DNA of 6,497 bases from Pseudolabrys sp. (lineage in GTDB: Bacteria > Pseudomonadota > Alphaproteobacteria > Rhizobiales > Xanthobacteraceae). A model generated the notes under the pieces. That model ran no database searches. It was not told where the DNA came from and worked only from the letters and a program-made list of their open reading frames with translations. The stretch lies in contig JAHCKF010000209.1 in NCBI GenBank assembly GCA_026125925.1, forward strand, positions 1 to 6,497, written 5' to 3'. The translations under genes were made by a program, and so were the position numbers. How positions within the stretch are numbered: position 1 is the stretch's first letter; each line of letters opens with the position of its first letter. Shown here one piece after another: positions 1 through 6,497 of the stretch.

Positions 1-804
1 GGCACGCTGGGCGATCCGGTCAGCGGGGCACCGTTGACGCTGGCTGTCGCCGCCTTTGGCTGGCGACCGACGATCTTCGGCATGGCCGGCGTCACGCTCG
101 TCAGCCTCTTGCTGATCGTCATCGTGCTGCGCGACCCGCCGCGCATCGAAGCGCCGGGCGGCAAGATTTCCACACTCGCCGCGACAAAGCAGATCGTCGC
201 TATCCGCGCCCTCTGGCCGATCGTGCCAATGGCTTTCGTGTGTTACGCCGTGATCGCAGCGGTGCGCGGATTGTGGATCGCGCCTTATCTGGCGCAGGTC
301 CATCACTTCGGCGCGCAGGCGGTCGGCCTCAGCGCCACCGCGATGGGACTCGCGCTGGCGGTCGGCGGCGTGCTCTATGCTCCGGCGAACCGCTATCTGC
401 GTGATGCCAAGGTCACGCTCGCAGCCGGCACCGTTGTGGCGGTCGCCGGCTGGCTGTTGCTCGGCTTGTTTGGAAGCCGTTCGGGCGTGCTGGCTCTCGC
501 GCTACTTTTCGCCGTGGCCGGCTTCGGGGCGAGCTTTGCGATCCTGCTCGCGCATGCGCGTGCGTACCTACCGGCTCATTTGCTCGGACAGGGCGTGACG
601 ATGATGAATCTGTTGTTCTTCGGCGGCGCCAGCATCGGACAGTGGCTGTCCGGCCGCTACGTCAAGGCGGCGGAGATCGCGGCGGTTGCGCCCGATGTCC
701 TCTATGGCCGGCTGTTCACCGCCTTTGGTATCGCGCTCGCGGTCGCGCTCGGCATCTATTTGTTGGCGCCGCGCGAGCGCGCCGCCTGGACGTCGAAACT
801 CTGA
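1..804 (+). CDS. MFS transporter, C-terminal part (5' end outside window)
   Basis: The reading frame is open from the first base, so this is the 3' part of a longer gene; the TTG at 34 is internal to it. About 267 residues are visible. They hold roughly seven hydrophobic segments, near residues 20-44, 73-93, 108-128, 138-158, 161-185, 195-216 and 236-258. This fits the last helix of the N-terminal half plus the six helices of the C-terminal half of a 12-helix major facilitator protein. The GWRPTIFGMAG stretch, followed by a helix and then RDPPR, is typical of the end of the first MFS half before the central loop. The family is inner-membrane secondary transporters of small solutes. No substrate can be inferred: the diagnostic N-terminal motifs are missing and I do not recognise a subfamily. 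The gene converges with the L,D-transpeptidase gene, 61 bases away. Confidence 0.85.
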   Translation, partial: GTLGDPVSGAPLTLAVAAFGWRPTIFGMAGVTLVSLLLIVIVLRDPPRIEAPGGKISTLAATKQIVAIRALWPIVPMAFVCYAVIAAVRGLWIAPYLAQVHHFGAQAVGLSATAMGLALAVGGVLYAPANRYLRDAKVTLAAGTVVAVAGWLLLGLFGSRSGVLALALLFAVAGFGASFAILLAHARAYLPAHLLGQGVTMMNLLFFGGASIGQWLSGRYVKAAEIAAVAPDVLYGRLFTAFGIALAVALGIYLLAPRERAAWTSKL

Positions 805-837
805 AAACAAAAACGCCGGCGATTTCTCGCCGGCGTT
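805..837. terminator. Shared Rho-independent terminator between convergent genes
   Basis: A perfect 11-bp stem (812-822 with 827-837) closes a 4-base loop (823-826). On the minus strand it is followed by TTTTTGTTTT, giving a strong intrinsic terminator for the L,D-transpeptidase transcript. On the plus strand the stem lies 7 bases after the MFS stop codon but is followed only by TTCTCGTGTTC, so termination in that direction should be weaker. Confidence 0.85.
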
Positions 838-865
838 CTCGTGTTCGTCTTCGGAGGAAGAGCGC

Positions 866-2941
866 TTAACGCACCACCACCCGGCCATCGCGGCCATAGC
901 GCGGCCCTACATTGCGGCCGGGCCGATAGACCGGCTCCGGCTGCGGCCGGCCGAAGCCGCCGAACAGCGCTTCGAAGAAGTTCGGGCCGCTATTGTAGCC
1001 ACCGCCACCGCCGATCGCGCCGGGCGGCAGACGCACCGGCCGCGCCGAGGTGTTCGGCGGTCGCTCGATCGCGATATCGGCGACCTTGCGATCGCTGCCC
1101 TTGAGGATCGCGATCATGCGCTGGTCGCGGCCGTACACGTCTTCACGGAACTGCAGCTTGCCGTCGCCATCGACGAAGGCGGTCTGGTACGTCAGGTGCA
1201 CCCAGATCGGCTTCGGGAAGTTGAGGTTGATTTCCGAGCCGCCGAACATCTTTTCGAGGCGCGCTTCGGTGTAGCGCTCGTTCGGCATCGCCAGCGACAA
1301 CAGTTTCTCGCCGTAAGTCAGCGGATTCTCGACGCGCATGCAGCCATGGCTGAAGGCGCGCTTCTCTTTCTTGAAGAGATACTTGTCCGGCGTGTCGTGC
1401 TGATACACCAGGAACTTGTTCGGGAAGTTGAAGCGGATGCGGCCGAGCGCATTGCCCGCGCCTGGCGGCTGATAGATGCGCACGGTGCCGTCCGCGGCCT
1501 GCTCGACCTTGAGGCCGATGCGGTCGAGCGCGCCCGGGTCTTCCTGCAGCGCAGGGAGATATTCGTTCTGGATGATCGAGGGCGGCACGTTCCACGTCGG
1601 ATTGACGGTGATGAACTTCATCTCCGCGGAGATCATCGGGGTGGCATGGCTGCCCGCCTTGCCGGCGACAATCTTGGTGGTCCAGTAGACCTTGCCGTCG
1701 TTCCACAACGTCAGGCGATAATCCGGCACGTTGACGATGACGTGCGGGTTGCCGAGGTCGCGCGGGAACCAGCGCCAGCGCTCCATATTGACGACGATGG
1801 TGTCGATCGGATCGTTCGAGGCGCGATCGATCTTGCTCGTCTCCGGCTTGGCGCCATTGAGCACACGCAGGGTCTGCGGCCCGACGTTGCCGTCGACATC
1901 GAGATCGGCCTGTGTCTGGAAGGTCTTCACCGCTTCGACGACAGCATCGTCATAGATCGGGCTGGTCTTGTCGCCGGCGATATCGAGCCGCTGGCGCAAC
2001 TGGATGACGCGCTGATCCTTGCTGCCGGGGCGCATGATCGGGCCCGAAGCAATCTGAATCGCCGGCGCGGGCTTGGCTTCGTCCTTCTGTTCGGCCTGTA
2101 CCTTGCCGGCGCGCAGTTCGGCGAGCTTGGCGCGCAGCGCCTTGAACTCGGGCATCGGCGGATTGTAGCCGTCGAGCGCCTTGCCGGCGTCGTCGGCCTT
2201 GGCGAGGTTCTGCAGCACGCTCTCCGGCTCCGGCGCCTTGAGGTCGAACTGGATGTCGGCGGCGACGCGCGAGAAGTGGATGCGGCCGATCTGCGCCTGG
2301 CGAGCATAGGTCAGCACGGCGTTGGTGAGCTTGAGCTCGGCATCGGCCGCCGCATCGGCGGTCGTCGCCGTGGCAAAATCCGGCGTCGGGTAATCGCGGG
2401 CGTCGAGGCCGGCGCTATCGGCGTCCTTCAATGTCGTCATCGCCGACTTGGCGCGGTCGGTCACCTTGCCATTGTCGAGCCAGAGCGGCGCATAGTCGCG
2501 GGCCTTGTAGAACGCCTCGATGCCGGCGCGCTCGGCCTTGCGGGCAACGACGCGGTCGAGCGCCTTGCCGGTGACCATCTCGCGCAGTTTGTCGGCGACG
2601 GCTTTATTGGCGGTCGGGCTTTCGACAGGCGCCGCGGTGGTCGCGGTGTCGGTCGCAGCCGGCGTAGCAGCGGGCGCGGCAGCAGCCTTCGGAGCATCGA
2701 CCGGCTGGGCCGCCGGCGTCTCGGCGGCCTTCGGCGCATCGGCCGGCTTGGCAGCGGGAGCTTCGGCGGCTTTCGGAGCGGTGAAATCGTTCGCCGTCGG
2801 CGGGGCTATGGTCTCGGAGAGCGGCGCAGCAGCCTTGAGCTGCTCTTCCAGGGATTGGGCGTGACCGGCCTGGCTGGTCAGCACCAGAACCAATCCGACG
2901 GCGGTGGTTGCCAGCAGACGGTCAAAACTTACGACTTTCAC
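866..2941 (-). CDS. YcbB-type L,D-transpeptidase with PG-binding and YkuD domains
   Basis: A 691-residue exported cell-wall enzyme. L,D-transpeptidases make 3-3 cross-links in peptidoglycan, or attach proteins to it, using tetrapeptide donors and a catalytic cysteine. Residues 1-28 are a Sec signal peptide, with likely cleavage at GHA|QS. Residues 44-118 are an Ala/Pro-rich linker with three 14-residue repeats. Residues about 125-285 resemble the scaffold domain of YcbB-like proteins. Residues about 304-362 are a PG_binding_1 domain (GSKDQRVIQLRQRL ... DVDGNVGPQTL). Residues about 395-565 are YkuD, with His515 and SHGCMR containing His532, Cys534 and Arg536, so the active site looks intact. 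The last 50 residues are Gly/Arg/Pro-rich. I chose the GTG at 2941 over an in-frame TTG at 2956: GGGAG lies 8 bases upstream of the GTG, and the signal peptide then begins MKVVSF. The gene appears monocistronic, with an EcfG-like promoter upstream and a strong terminator after it. The exact Ldt subtype is not assigned. Confidence 0.93.
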   Translation of the reverse strand: MKVVSFDRLLATTAVGLVLVLTSQAGHAQSLEEQLKAAAPLSETIAPPTANDFTAPKAAEAPAAKPADAPKAAETPAAQPVDAPKAAAAPAATPAATDTATTAAPVESPTANKAVADKLREMVTGKALDRVVARKAERAGIEAFYKARDYAPLWLDNGKVTDRAKSAMTTLKDADSAGLDARDYPTPDFATATTADAAADAELKLTNAVLTYARQAQIGRIHFSRVAADIQFDLKAPEPESVLQNLAKADDAGKALDGYNPPMPEFKALRAKLAELRAGKVQAEQKDEAKPAPAIQIASGPIMRPGSKDQRVIQLRQRLDIAGDKTSPIYDDAVVEAVKTFQTQADLDVDGNVGPQTLRVLNGAKPETSKIDRASNDPIDTIVVNMERWRWFPRDLGNPHVIVNVPDYRLTLWNDGKVYWTTKIVAGKAGSHATPMISAEMKFITVNPTWNVPPSIIQNEYLPALQEDPGALDRIGLKVEQAADGTVRIYQPPGAGNALGRIRFNFPNKFLVYQHDTPDKYLFKKEKRAFSHGCMRVENPLTYGEKLLSLAMPNERYTEARLEKMFGGSEINLNFPKPIWVHLTYQTAFVDGDGKLQFREDVYGRDQRMIAILKGSDRKVADIAIERPPNTSARPVRLPPGAIGGGGGYNSGPNFFEALFGGFGRPQPEPVYRPGRNVGPRYGRDGRVVVR
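2654..2779 (-). repeat. Three 42-bp tandem repeats coding an Ala/Pro/Lys linker
   Basis: Within the L,D-transpeptidase, residues 55-68 (APKAAEAPAAKPAD), 69-82 (APKAAETPAAQPVD) and 83-96 (APKAAAAPAATPAA) form a degenerate three-copy tandem repeat. It probably makes an extended, flexible periplasmic tether between the cleaved N-terminus and the scaffold domain. Copy number is likely to vary among relatives. Confidence 0.75.
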
Positions 2942-2949
2942 CGCTAATT

Positions 2950-2954
2950 CTCCC
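2950..2954 (-). promoter_or_regulatory. Ribosome-binding site deciding the GTG start of the L,D-transpeptidase
   Basis: On the minus strand GGGAG is followed by 8 bases and then GTG at 2941. The upstream in-frame TTG at 2956 overlaps this site and has no comparable Shine-Dalgarno of its own, so the GTG is preferred. Confidence 0.7.
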
Positions 2955-2971
2955 AAGGGCTGTCAGGGAAC

Positions 2972-2986
2972 GCCCCAAGATGGGGC
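2972..2986 (-). other. Small hairpin in the L,D-transpeptidase leader
   Basis: GCCCCA and TGGGGC form a 6-bp stem around a 3-base loop, ending 17 bases before the Shine-Dalgarno. No U-run follows on the minus strand, so it is not a terminator for that transcript. It could affect leader stability or translation, but nothing shows that it does. Confidence 0.3.
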
Positions 2987-3056
2987 CTTTTCCATACTAC
3001 TCGATAGGCCGATTATCGTTACGAAATTTCCAAGAGCGTTCCACCGATCCGCCGCT

Positions 3057-3077
3057 CAGTGTGACTATTTTACACTG
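3057..3077. repeat. Inverted repeat CAGTGT-N9-ACACTG upstream of the L,D-transpeptidase
   Basis: Two perfect 6-base arms flank an AT-rich 9-base spacer (GACTATTTT). The size suits an operator for a dimeric regulator. It lies about 115 bases before the GTG start and downstream of the predicted EcfG-like start site, so it would be in the transcribed leader. No regulator family is recognised from the motif. Confidence 0.35.
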
Positions 3078-3101
3078 GTGCGGCATTACCGGAGACTGTG
3101 T

Positions 3102-3125
3102 CAGCGGCTCAACGGATAGCCGCTG
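3102..3125. repeat. 8-bp inverted repeat overlapping the EcfG-like promoter
   Basis: CAGCGGCT (3102-3109) and AGCCGCTG (3118-3125) are perfect inverted arms with an 8-base spacer. The element covers the spacer, the -10 and the probable start site of the EcfG-like promoter. It could be a repressor operator or a hairpin; which one cannot be told here. Confidence 0.4.
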
Positions 3126-3135
3126 TGCATGTTCC
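3111..3135 (-). promoter_or_regulatory. EcfG-type general-stress promoter (GGAAC-N16-CGTT)
   Basis: On the minus strand GGAAC (3131-3135) is followed by exactly 16 bases and CGTT (3111-3114). The alphaproteobacterial general-stress sigma factor EcfG/SigT recognises GGAAC-N16/17-CGTT. The motif points toward the L,D-transpeptidase and would start RNA near 3104, giving a leader of about 160 bases. No other full match was found in the interval. The leader is long, and a housekeeping promoter may also exist. Confidence 0.55.
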
Positions 3136-3192
3136 CGAATCGTCGTCCTGTCGACATCGTGGCACGTAAAAACCGCAAATTCGCATCGGCCG

Positions 3193-3210
3193 CTGTGATG
3201 AAGGTCACAG
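3193..3210. promoter_or_regulatory. Perfect CRP/FNR-family-like palindrome
   Basis: CTGTGA-N6-TCACAG is a perfect 18-base dyad containing TGTGA-N6-TCACA, the consensus bound by CRP. FNR/FixK sites would be TTGA-N6-TCAA, so this is the CRP class. It lies 58 bases upstream of the EcfG-like -35 element and about 250 bases before the L,D-transpeptidase start. The plus strand has no gene nearby to control. Confidence 0.45.
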
Positions 3211-3263
3211 GCGGGAGCCGGGTCGGCCGGACGGTTCCGGCGCGGGAAACGGTGACACGCTTG

Positions 3264-3275
3264 GTCGCATGCGAC
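3264..3275. repeat. 12-bp perfect palindrome GTCGCATGCGAC
   Basis: A perfect palindrome directly abuts the nine-A tract of the sRNA terminator, just past the expected end of that transcript. Its role is unknown and it may be chance in GC-rich DNA. Confidence 0.25.
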
Positions 3276-3308
3276 AAAAAAAAACCGGGCCCCTCGCGGG
3301 GCCCGGTT
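3276..3308 (-). terminator. Strong Rho-independent terminator of the candidate sRNA
   Basis: A perfect 11-bp GC-rich stem (3298-3308 with 3283-3293) closes a GCGA tetraloop of the stable GNRA class on the minus strand. A run of nine T follows (3284-3276). It lies 235 bases beyond the DMT stop codon, which is far for that gene and suggests a separate short transcript. Confidence 0.88.
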
Positions 3309-3401
3309 GGAGAATGCCGGCGTGGGGGCCGGCAAACCTCAGAGGGGAACTTGCTGCGTCAGCGGCGACTCTGGGAGGATATACATCCGCCGTCGCAGCG
3401 T
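3276..3401 (-). ncRNA. Candidate trans-acting small RNA, AbcR (alpha-r15)-like
   Basis: On the minus strand about 126 nt fold into three elements. SL1 pairs GCTGCG (3399-3394) with CGCAGC (3358-3353) and CGGCG (3392-3388) with CGCCG (3367-3363), leaving a 20-nt loop that contains CUCCCA (3377-3372). After an open stretch with UUCCCCUCU, SL2 pairs GCCGGCA-type arms of 7 bp (3334-3328 with 3321-3315) around a 6-nt loop. SL3 is a strong terminator with nine U residues. Three hairpins, this length and an exposed CUCCCA anti-Shine-Dalgarno motif are traits I recall for AbcR sRNAs, which repress ABC-transporter mRNAs with Hfq in Rhizobiales. The linked lsrB/vtlR gene strengthens the call, because AbcR genes sit beside it in relatives. 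The 5' end is inferred from a promoter-like sequence. The alternative is a structured 3' UTR of the DMT transcript. Confidence 0.58.
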
Positions 3402-3407
3402 GATCGC

Positions 3408-3436
3408 ACTATGCTCGGCGTGTTCGCCCTCAGCAA
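3408..3436 (-). promoter_or_regulatory. Possible sigma-70 promoter for the candidate sRNA
   Basis: On the minus strand TTGCTG (3436-3431) and CATAGT (3413-3408) are separated by 17 bases. They match the housekeeping consensus at 3 of 6 and 4 of 6 positions. Transcription would begin near 3401, just before SL1. The match is modest and activation by a regulator would be expected. Confidence 0.35.
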
Positions 3437-3477
3437 TGCCACCGCGCGAATGTCAGCCATGCGCAGGCGCGGCTGCG

Positions 3478-3505
3478 AAAAAACCGCGCAGGCCGTCTCG
3501 CGTTT
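3478..3505 (-). terminator. Weak terminator-like hairpin after the DMT gene
   Basis: On the minus strand AAACGCG (3505-3499) can pair with CGCG plus a bulged base and UUU, with a 10-base loop, running into a six-T tract (3483-3478). The stem is short and imperfect. If active, it would separate the DMT transcript from the sRNA. Confidence 0.3.
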
Positions 3506-3543
3506 CGCATGGCGTGACCGCGACAAGCGCGATGCCGCAAGCG

Positions 3544-4599
3544 TCAGTGCTGATGCGTGTGATGCATGTCGGGGACATGCGGATGACGATGACGCAGCCG
3601 CTCGTGGCGATGCAAATGCGTATGCGGTTCGCCCGGCGGATCGCCGGCAGCATGCGCGTGCTGATGATGCTCGTCATGCACATGACGATGGCTGTGCGTC
3701 ATCGGCTCGTGCACATGCTCATGATCGTGCCGCTCGGTGAGATGCAGATAGACGCCGAACGCCATCAGCGCGCCGGCGGCTACGAGTTGCAACGTCAGCG
3801 GCTCGTGCAGGAAGGCGAGCGCGGCCACAGCGCCGAGAAACGGCGCGGTGGCGAAATAGGCGCCGGTGCGCGCGGTGCCGAGATGTCGCAGCGCCAGCAC
3901 ATAGAGCGCCAGGCTTGCGCCGTAGCCGACGAAGCCGACGAGCGCAGCGCTGAGTGTGATGCCGAAACTGGGCAGCACACTGCCGGTCGCGACTGCGAGA
4001 ACGAGATTGACCGGCCCCGCCACCAGTCCCTTGATCTCGACGATCTGCAACGGGTCGGCGAGCGACACCTTGCGCGTCAGATTGTTGTCGAGACCCCATG
4101 CCACGCAGGCGCCGACGATGGCCGCCATGCCGGCGACGTTCGACAGCGCCGCCGTGCCCGACCATGCCAGCACGCCCGCGCCGGCGACCAGCAGCAGCAT
4201 ACCGAGCGCGATGCGCCGGTCGAAGTTCTCATGAAACGCAAACCACGCCAGCAGCGCCGTGGCGACGCCTTCGAGCGTGAGCAGCAGCGACGCGGTCGAG
4301 GCTTCGGTATGGGCGAGTCCCGCCATCAGCAGCAGCGGTCCGATCACGCCGCCGCACAATATGGCGCCGGCGAGCCAGGGAATGTCGCCGCGCGCCAGCG
4401 GCGTCTCCTGCGCTGCACCGTCCGAGCGGAGCGACCGCAGGAGCCGGCGCAGAATGCCGGTGCCAATGCCGGCGCCGCAATAGAACAGGCCGGCGAGCAG
4501 GGCGGGATCGACGCTGCCGAGCAGCGCCTTGGCGGCCGGCGTCGAGACGCCGAACAAGGCGGCCGACAGAAGCGCAAACCCGACGGCGCTGCGATTCAT
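3544..4599 (-). CDS. DMT/EamA-family transporter with histidine-rich C-terminal tail
   Basis: A 351-residue inner-membrane protein. Residues about 5-138 and 150-283 are two EamA repeats with roughly five hydrophobic helices each, the usual ten-helix drug/metabolite transporter layout; FGVSTPAAKALL in helix 1 and the LHEPLTLQLVAGALM-like end of helix 9/10 (read here as LHEPLTLQLVAAGALMAFG) are characteristic. After the last helix, residues 286-351 form a soluble tail with 24 histidines out of 66, mostly as HxH and HH, with Asp and Glu between them. Such a tail can bind Ni, Co, Zn or Cu, which hints at metal sensing, storage or export, but EamA proteins usually carry organic metabolites and no substrate is proven. 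I recall similar tails in annotated rhizobial DMT proteins. ATG at 4599 is preceded by GAGG at short spacing. The gene lies 53 bases after lsrB and is probably cotranscribed with it. Family call is firm; substrate unknown. Confidence 0.9.
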   Translation of the reverse strand: MNRSAVGFALLSAALFGVSTPAAKALLGSVDPALLAGLFYCGAGIGTGILRRLLRSLRSDGAAQETPLARGDIPWLAGAILCGGVIGPLLLMAGLAHTEASTASLLLTLEGVATALLAWFAFHENFDRRIALGMLLLVAGAGVLAWSGTAALSNVAGMAAIVGACVAWGLDNNLTRKVSLADPLQIVEIKGLVAGPVNLVLAVATGSVLPSFGITLSAALVGFVGYGASLALYVLALRHLGTARTGAYFATAPFLGAVAALAFLHEPLTLQLVAAGALMAFGVYLHLTERHDHEHVHEPMTHSHRHVHDEHHQHAHAAGDPPGEPHTHLHRHERLRHRHPHVPDMHHTHQH

Positions 4600-4652
4600 G
4601 TTGCCTCGCTTTTGACGGCGGGCTGCGGCCCGGCGCGCGTCGCCGGCGTTCG

Positions 4653-6497
<1,845 letters not shown>

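Larger units (their letters stand above)
2942..3543. other. 602-base gene-free interval rich in regulatory signals
   Basis: I see no credible protein gene on either strand; the open frames crossing it lack a ribosome-binding site or family resemblance. Its left half (2942-3275) is the leader and promoter region of the L,D-transpeptidase, with an EcfG-like promoter, inverted repeats and a CRP-like palindrome. Its right half (3276-3543) holds a candidate small RNA with terminator and promoter, plus a possible weak terminator for the DMT gene. The individual elements are listed separately. Confidence 0.7.

Noticed and set aside
686..2947. Very long plus-strand open frame (753 codons)
   Set aside because: It is antisense to the L,D-transpeptidase, whose signal peptide, domains and SHGC active site are clear. 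The plus-strand product is Arg/Ala/Gly/Leu-rich with no fold or family resemblance, as expected for a shadow of a GC-rich gene.
2972..2990. Plus-strand hairpin followed by TTTT as a terminator
   Set aside because: The stem is only 6 bp and the T-run is short, and no plus-strand gene precedes it.
3020..3042. Second GGAAC on the minus strand followed by CGTA
   Set aside because: The spacing is 14 bases and the -10 is CGTA, neither of which fits the EcfG consensus of N16/17 and CGTT.
3359..3460. 33-residue minus-strand ORF (ATG at 3460) overlapping the sRNA
   Set aside because: It has no convincing ribosome-binding site, its composition is unremarkable, and it stops inside SL1. RNA structure explains the region better.
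3417..3465. Plus-strand GGCGTGTTCGCC segment resembling the 5' motif of 6S RNA
   Set aside because: Only a short stretch matches. There is no complementary 3' half forming the long 6S rod, and the nearby terminator works only on the minus strand.
4630..4646. Hairpin between lsrB and the DMT gene as a possible terminator
   Set aside because: The 6-bp stem CCGGCG/CGCCGG has no following U-run on the minus strand, so it does not argue against cotranscription.

Overview
The window is high-GC, densely coded DNA from an alphaproteobacterium, most likely a member of the Hyphomicrobiales (Rhizobiales). The best clues are a thioredoxin reductase gene followed by a LysR regulator of the LsrB/VtlR type, a pairing I know from Sinorhizobium and Brucella relatives, a general-stress (EcfG-type) promoter motif, and the overall protein style. 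Bradyrhizobium/Rhodopseudomonas relatives are plausible, but the genus cannot be fixed from sequence alone.

Layout from left to right: (1) bases 1-804, plus strand, the C-terminal part of an MFS transporter whose start lies outside the window. (2) A strong hairpin (812-837) that can end both this gene and the converging gene beyond it. (3) 866-2941, minus strand, a large secreted YcbB-type L,D-transpeptidase with a signal peptide, an Ala/Pro repeat linker, a scaffold region, a peptidoglycan-binding domain, a YkuD catalytic domain with SHGC, and a Gly-rich tail. (4) A 602-base gene-free interval (2942-3543) rich in signals: an EcfG-like promoter reading toward the transpeptidase, several inverted repeats, a perfect CRP-like palindrome, and a candidate small RNA of about 126 nt with its own terminator and possible promoter. 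(5) 3544-4599, minus strand, a ten-helix DMT/EamA transporter ending in a 66-residue tail with 24 histidines. (6) 4653-5570, minus strand, the LsrB/VtlR-type LysR regulator. (7) 5567-6497, minus strand, trxB, lacking only its first few codons.

The minus-strand genes trxB, lsrB and the DMT gene look like one transcription unit: trxB and lsrB overlap by ATGA, and 53 bases separate lsrB from the DMT gene. The small RNA follows them. In Sinorhizobium and Brucella, as I recall the literature, LsrB/VtlR is encoded beside AbcR (alpha-r15) small RNAs, and VtlR activates an abcR gene. The candidate here has the AbcR hallmarks I can test by eye: about 120 nt, three hairpins with the last a Rho-independent terminator, and an unpaired CUCCCA anti-Shine-Dalgarno motif. 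I therefore read the right half of the window as a redox/regulator/sRNA locus with a transporter gene placed between regulator and sRNA. The left half is an envelope-maintenance gene that may be under general stress control, next to an unrelated transporter.
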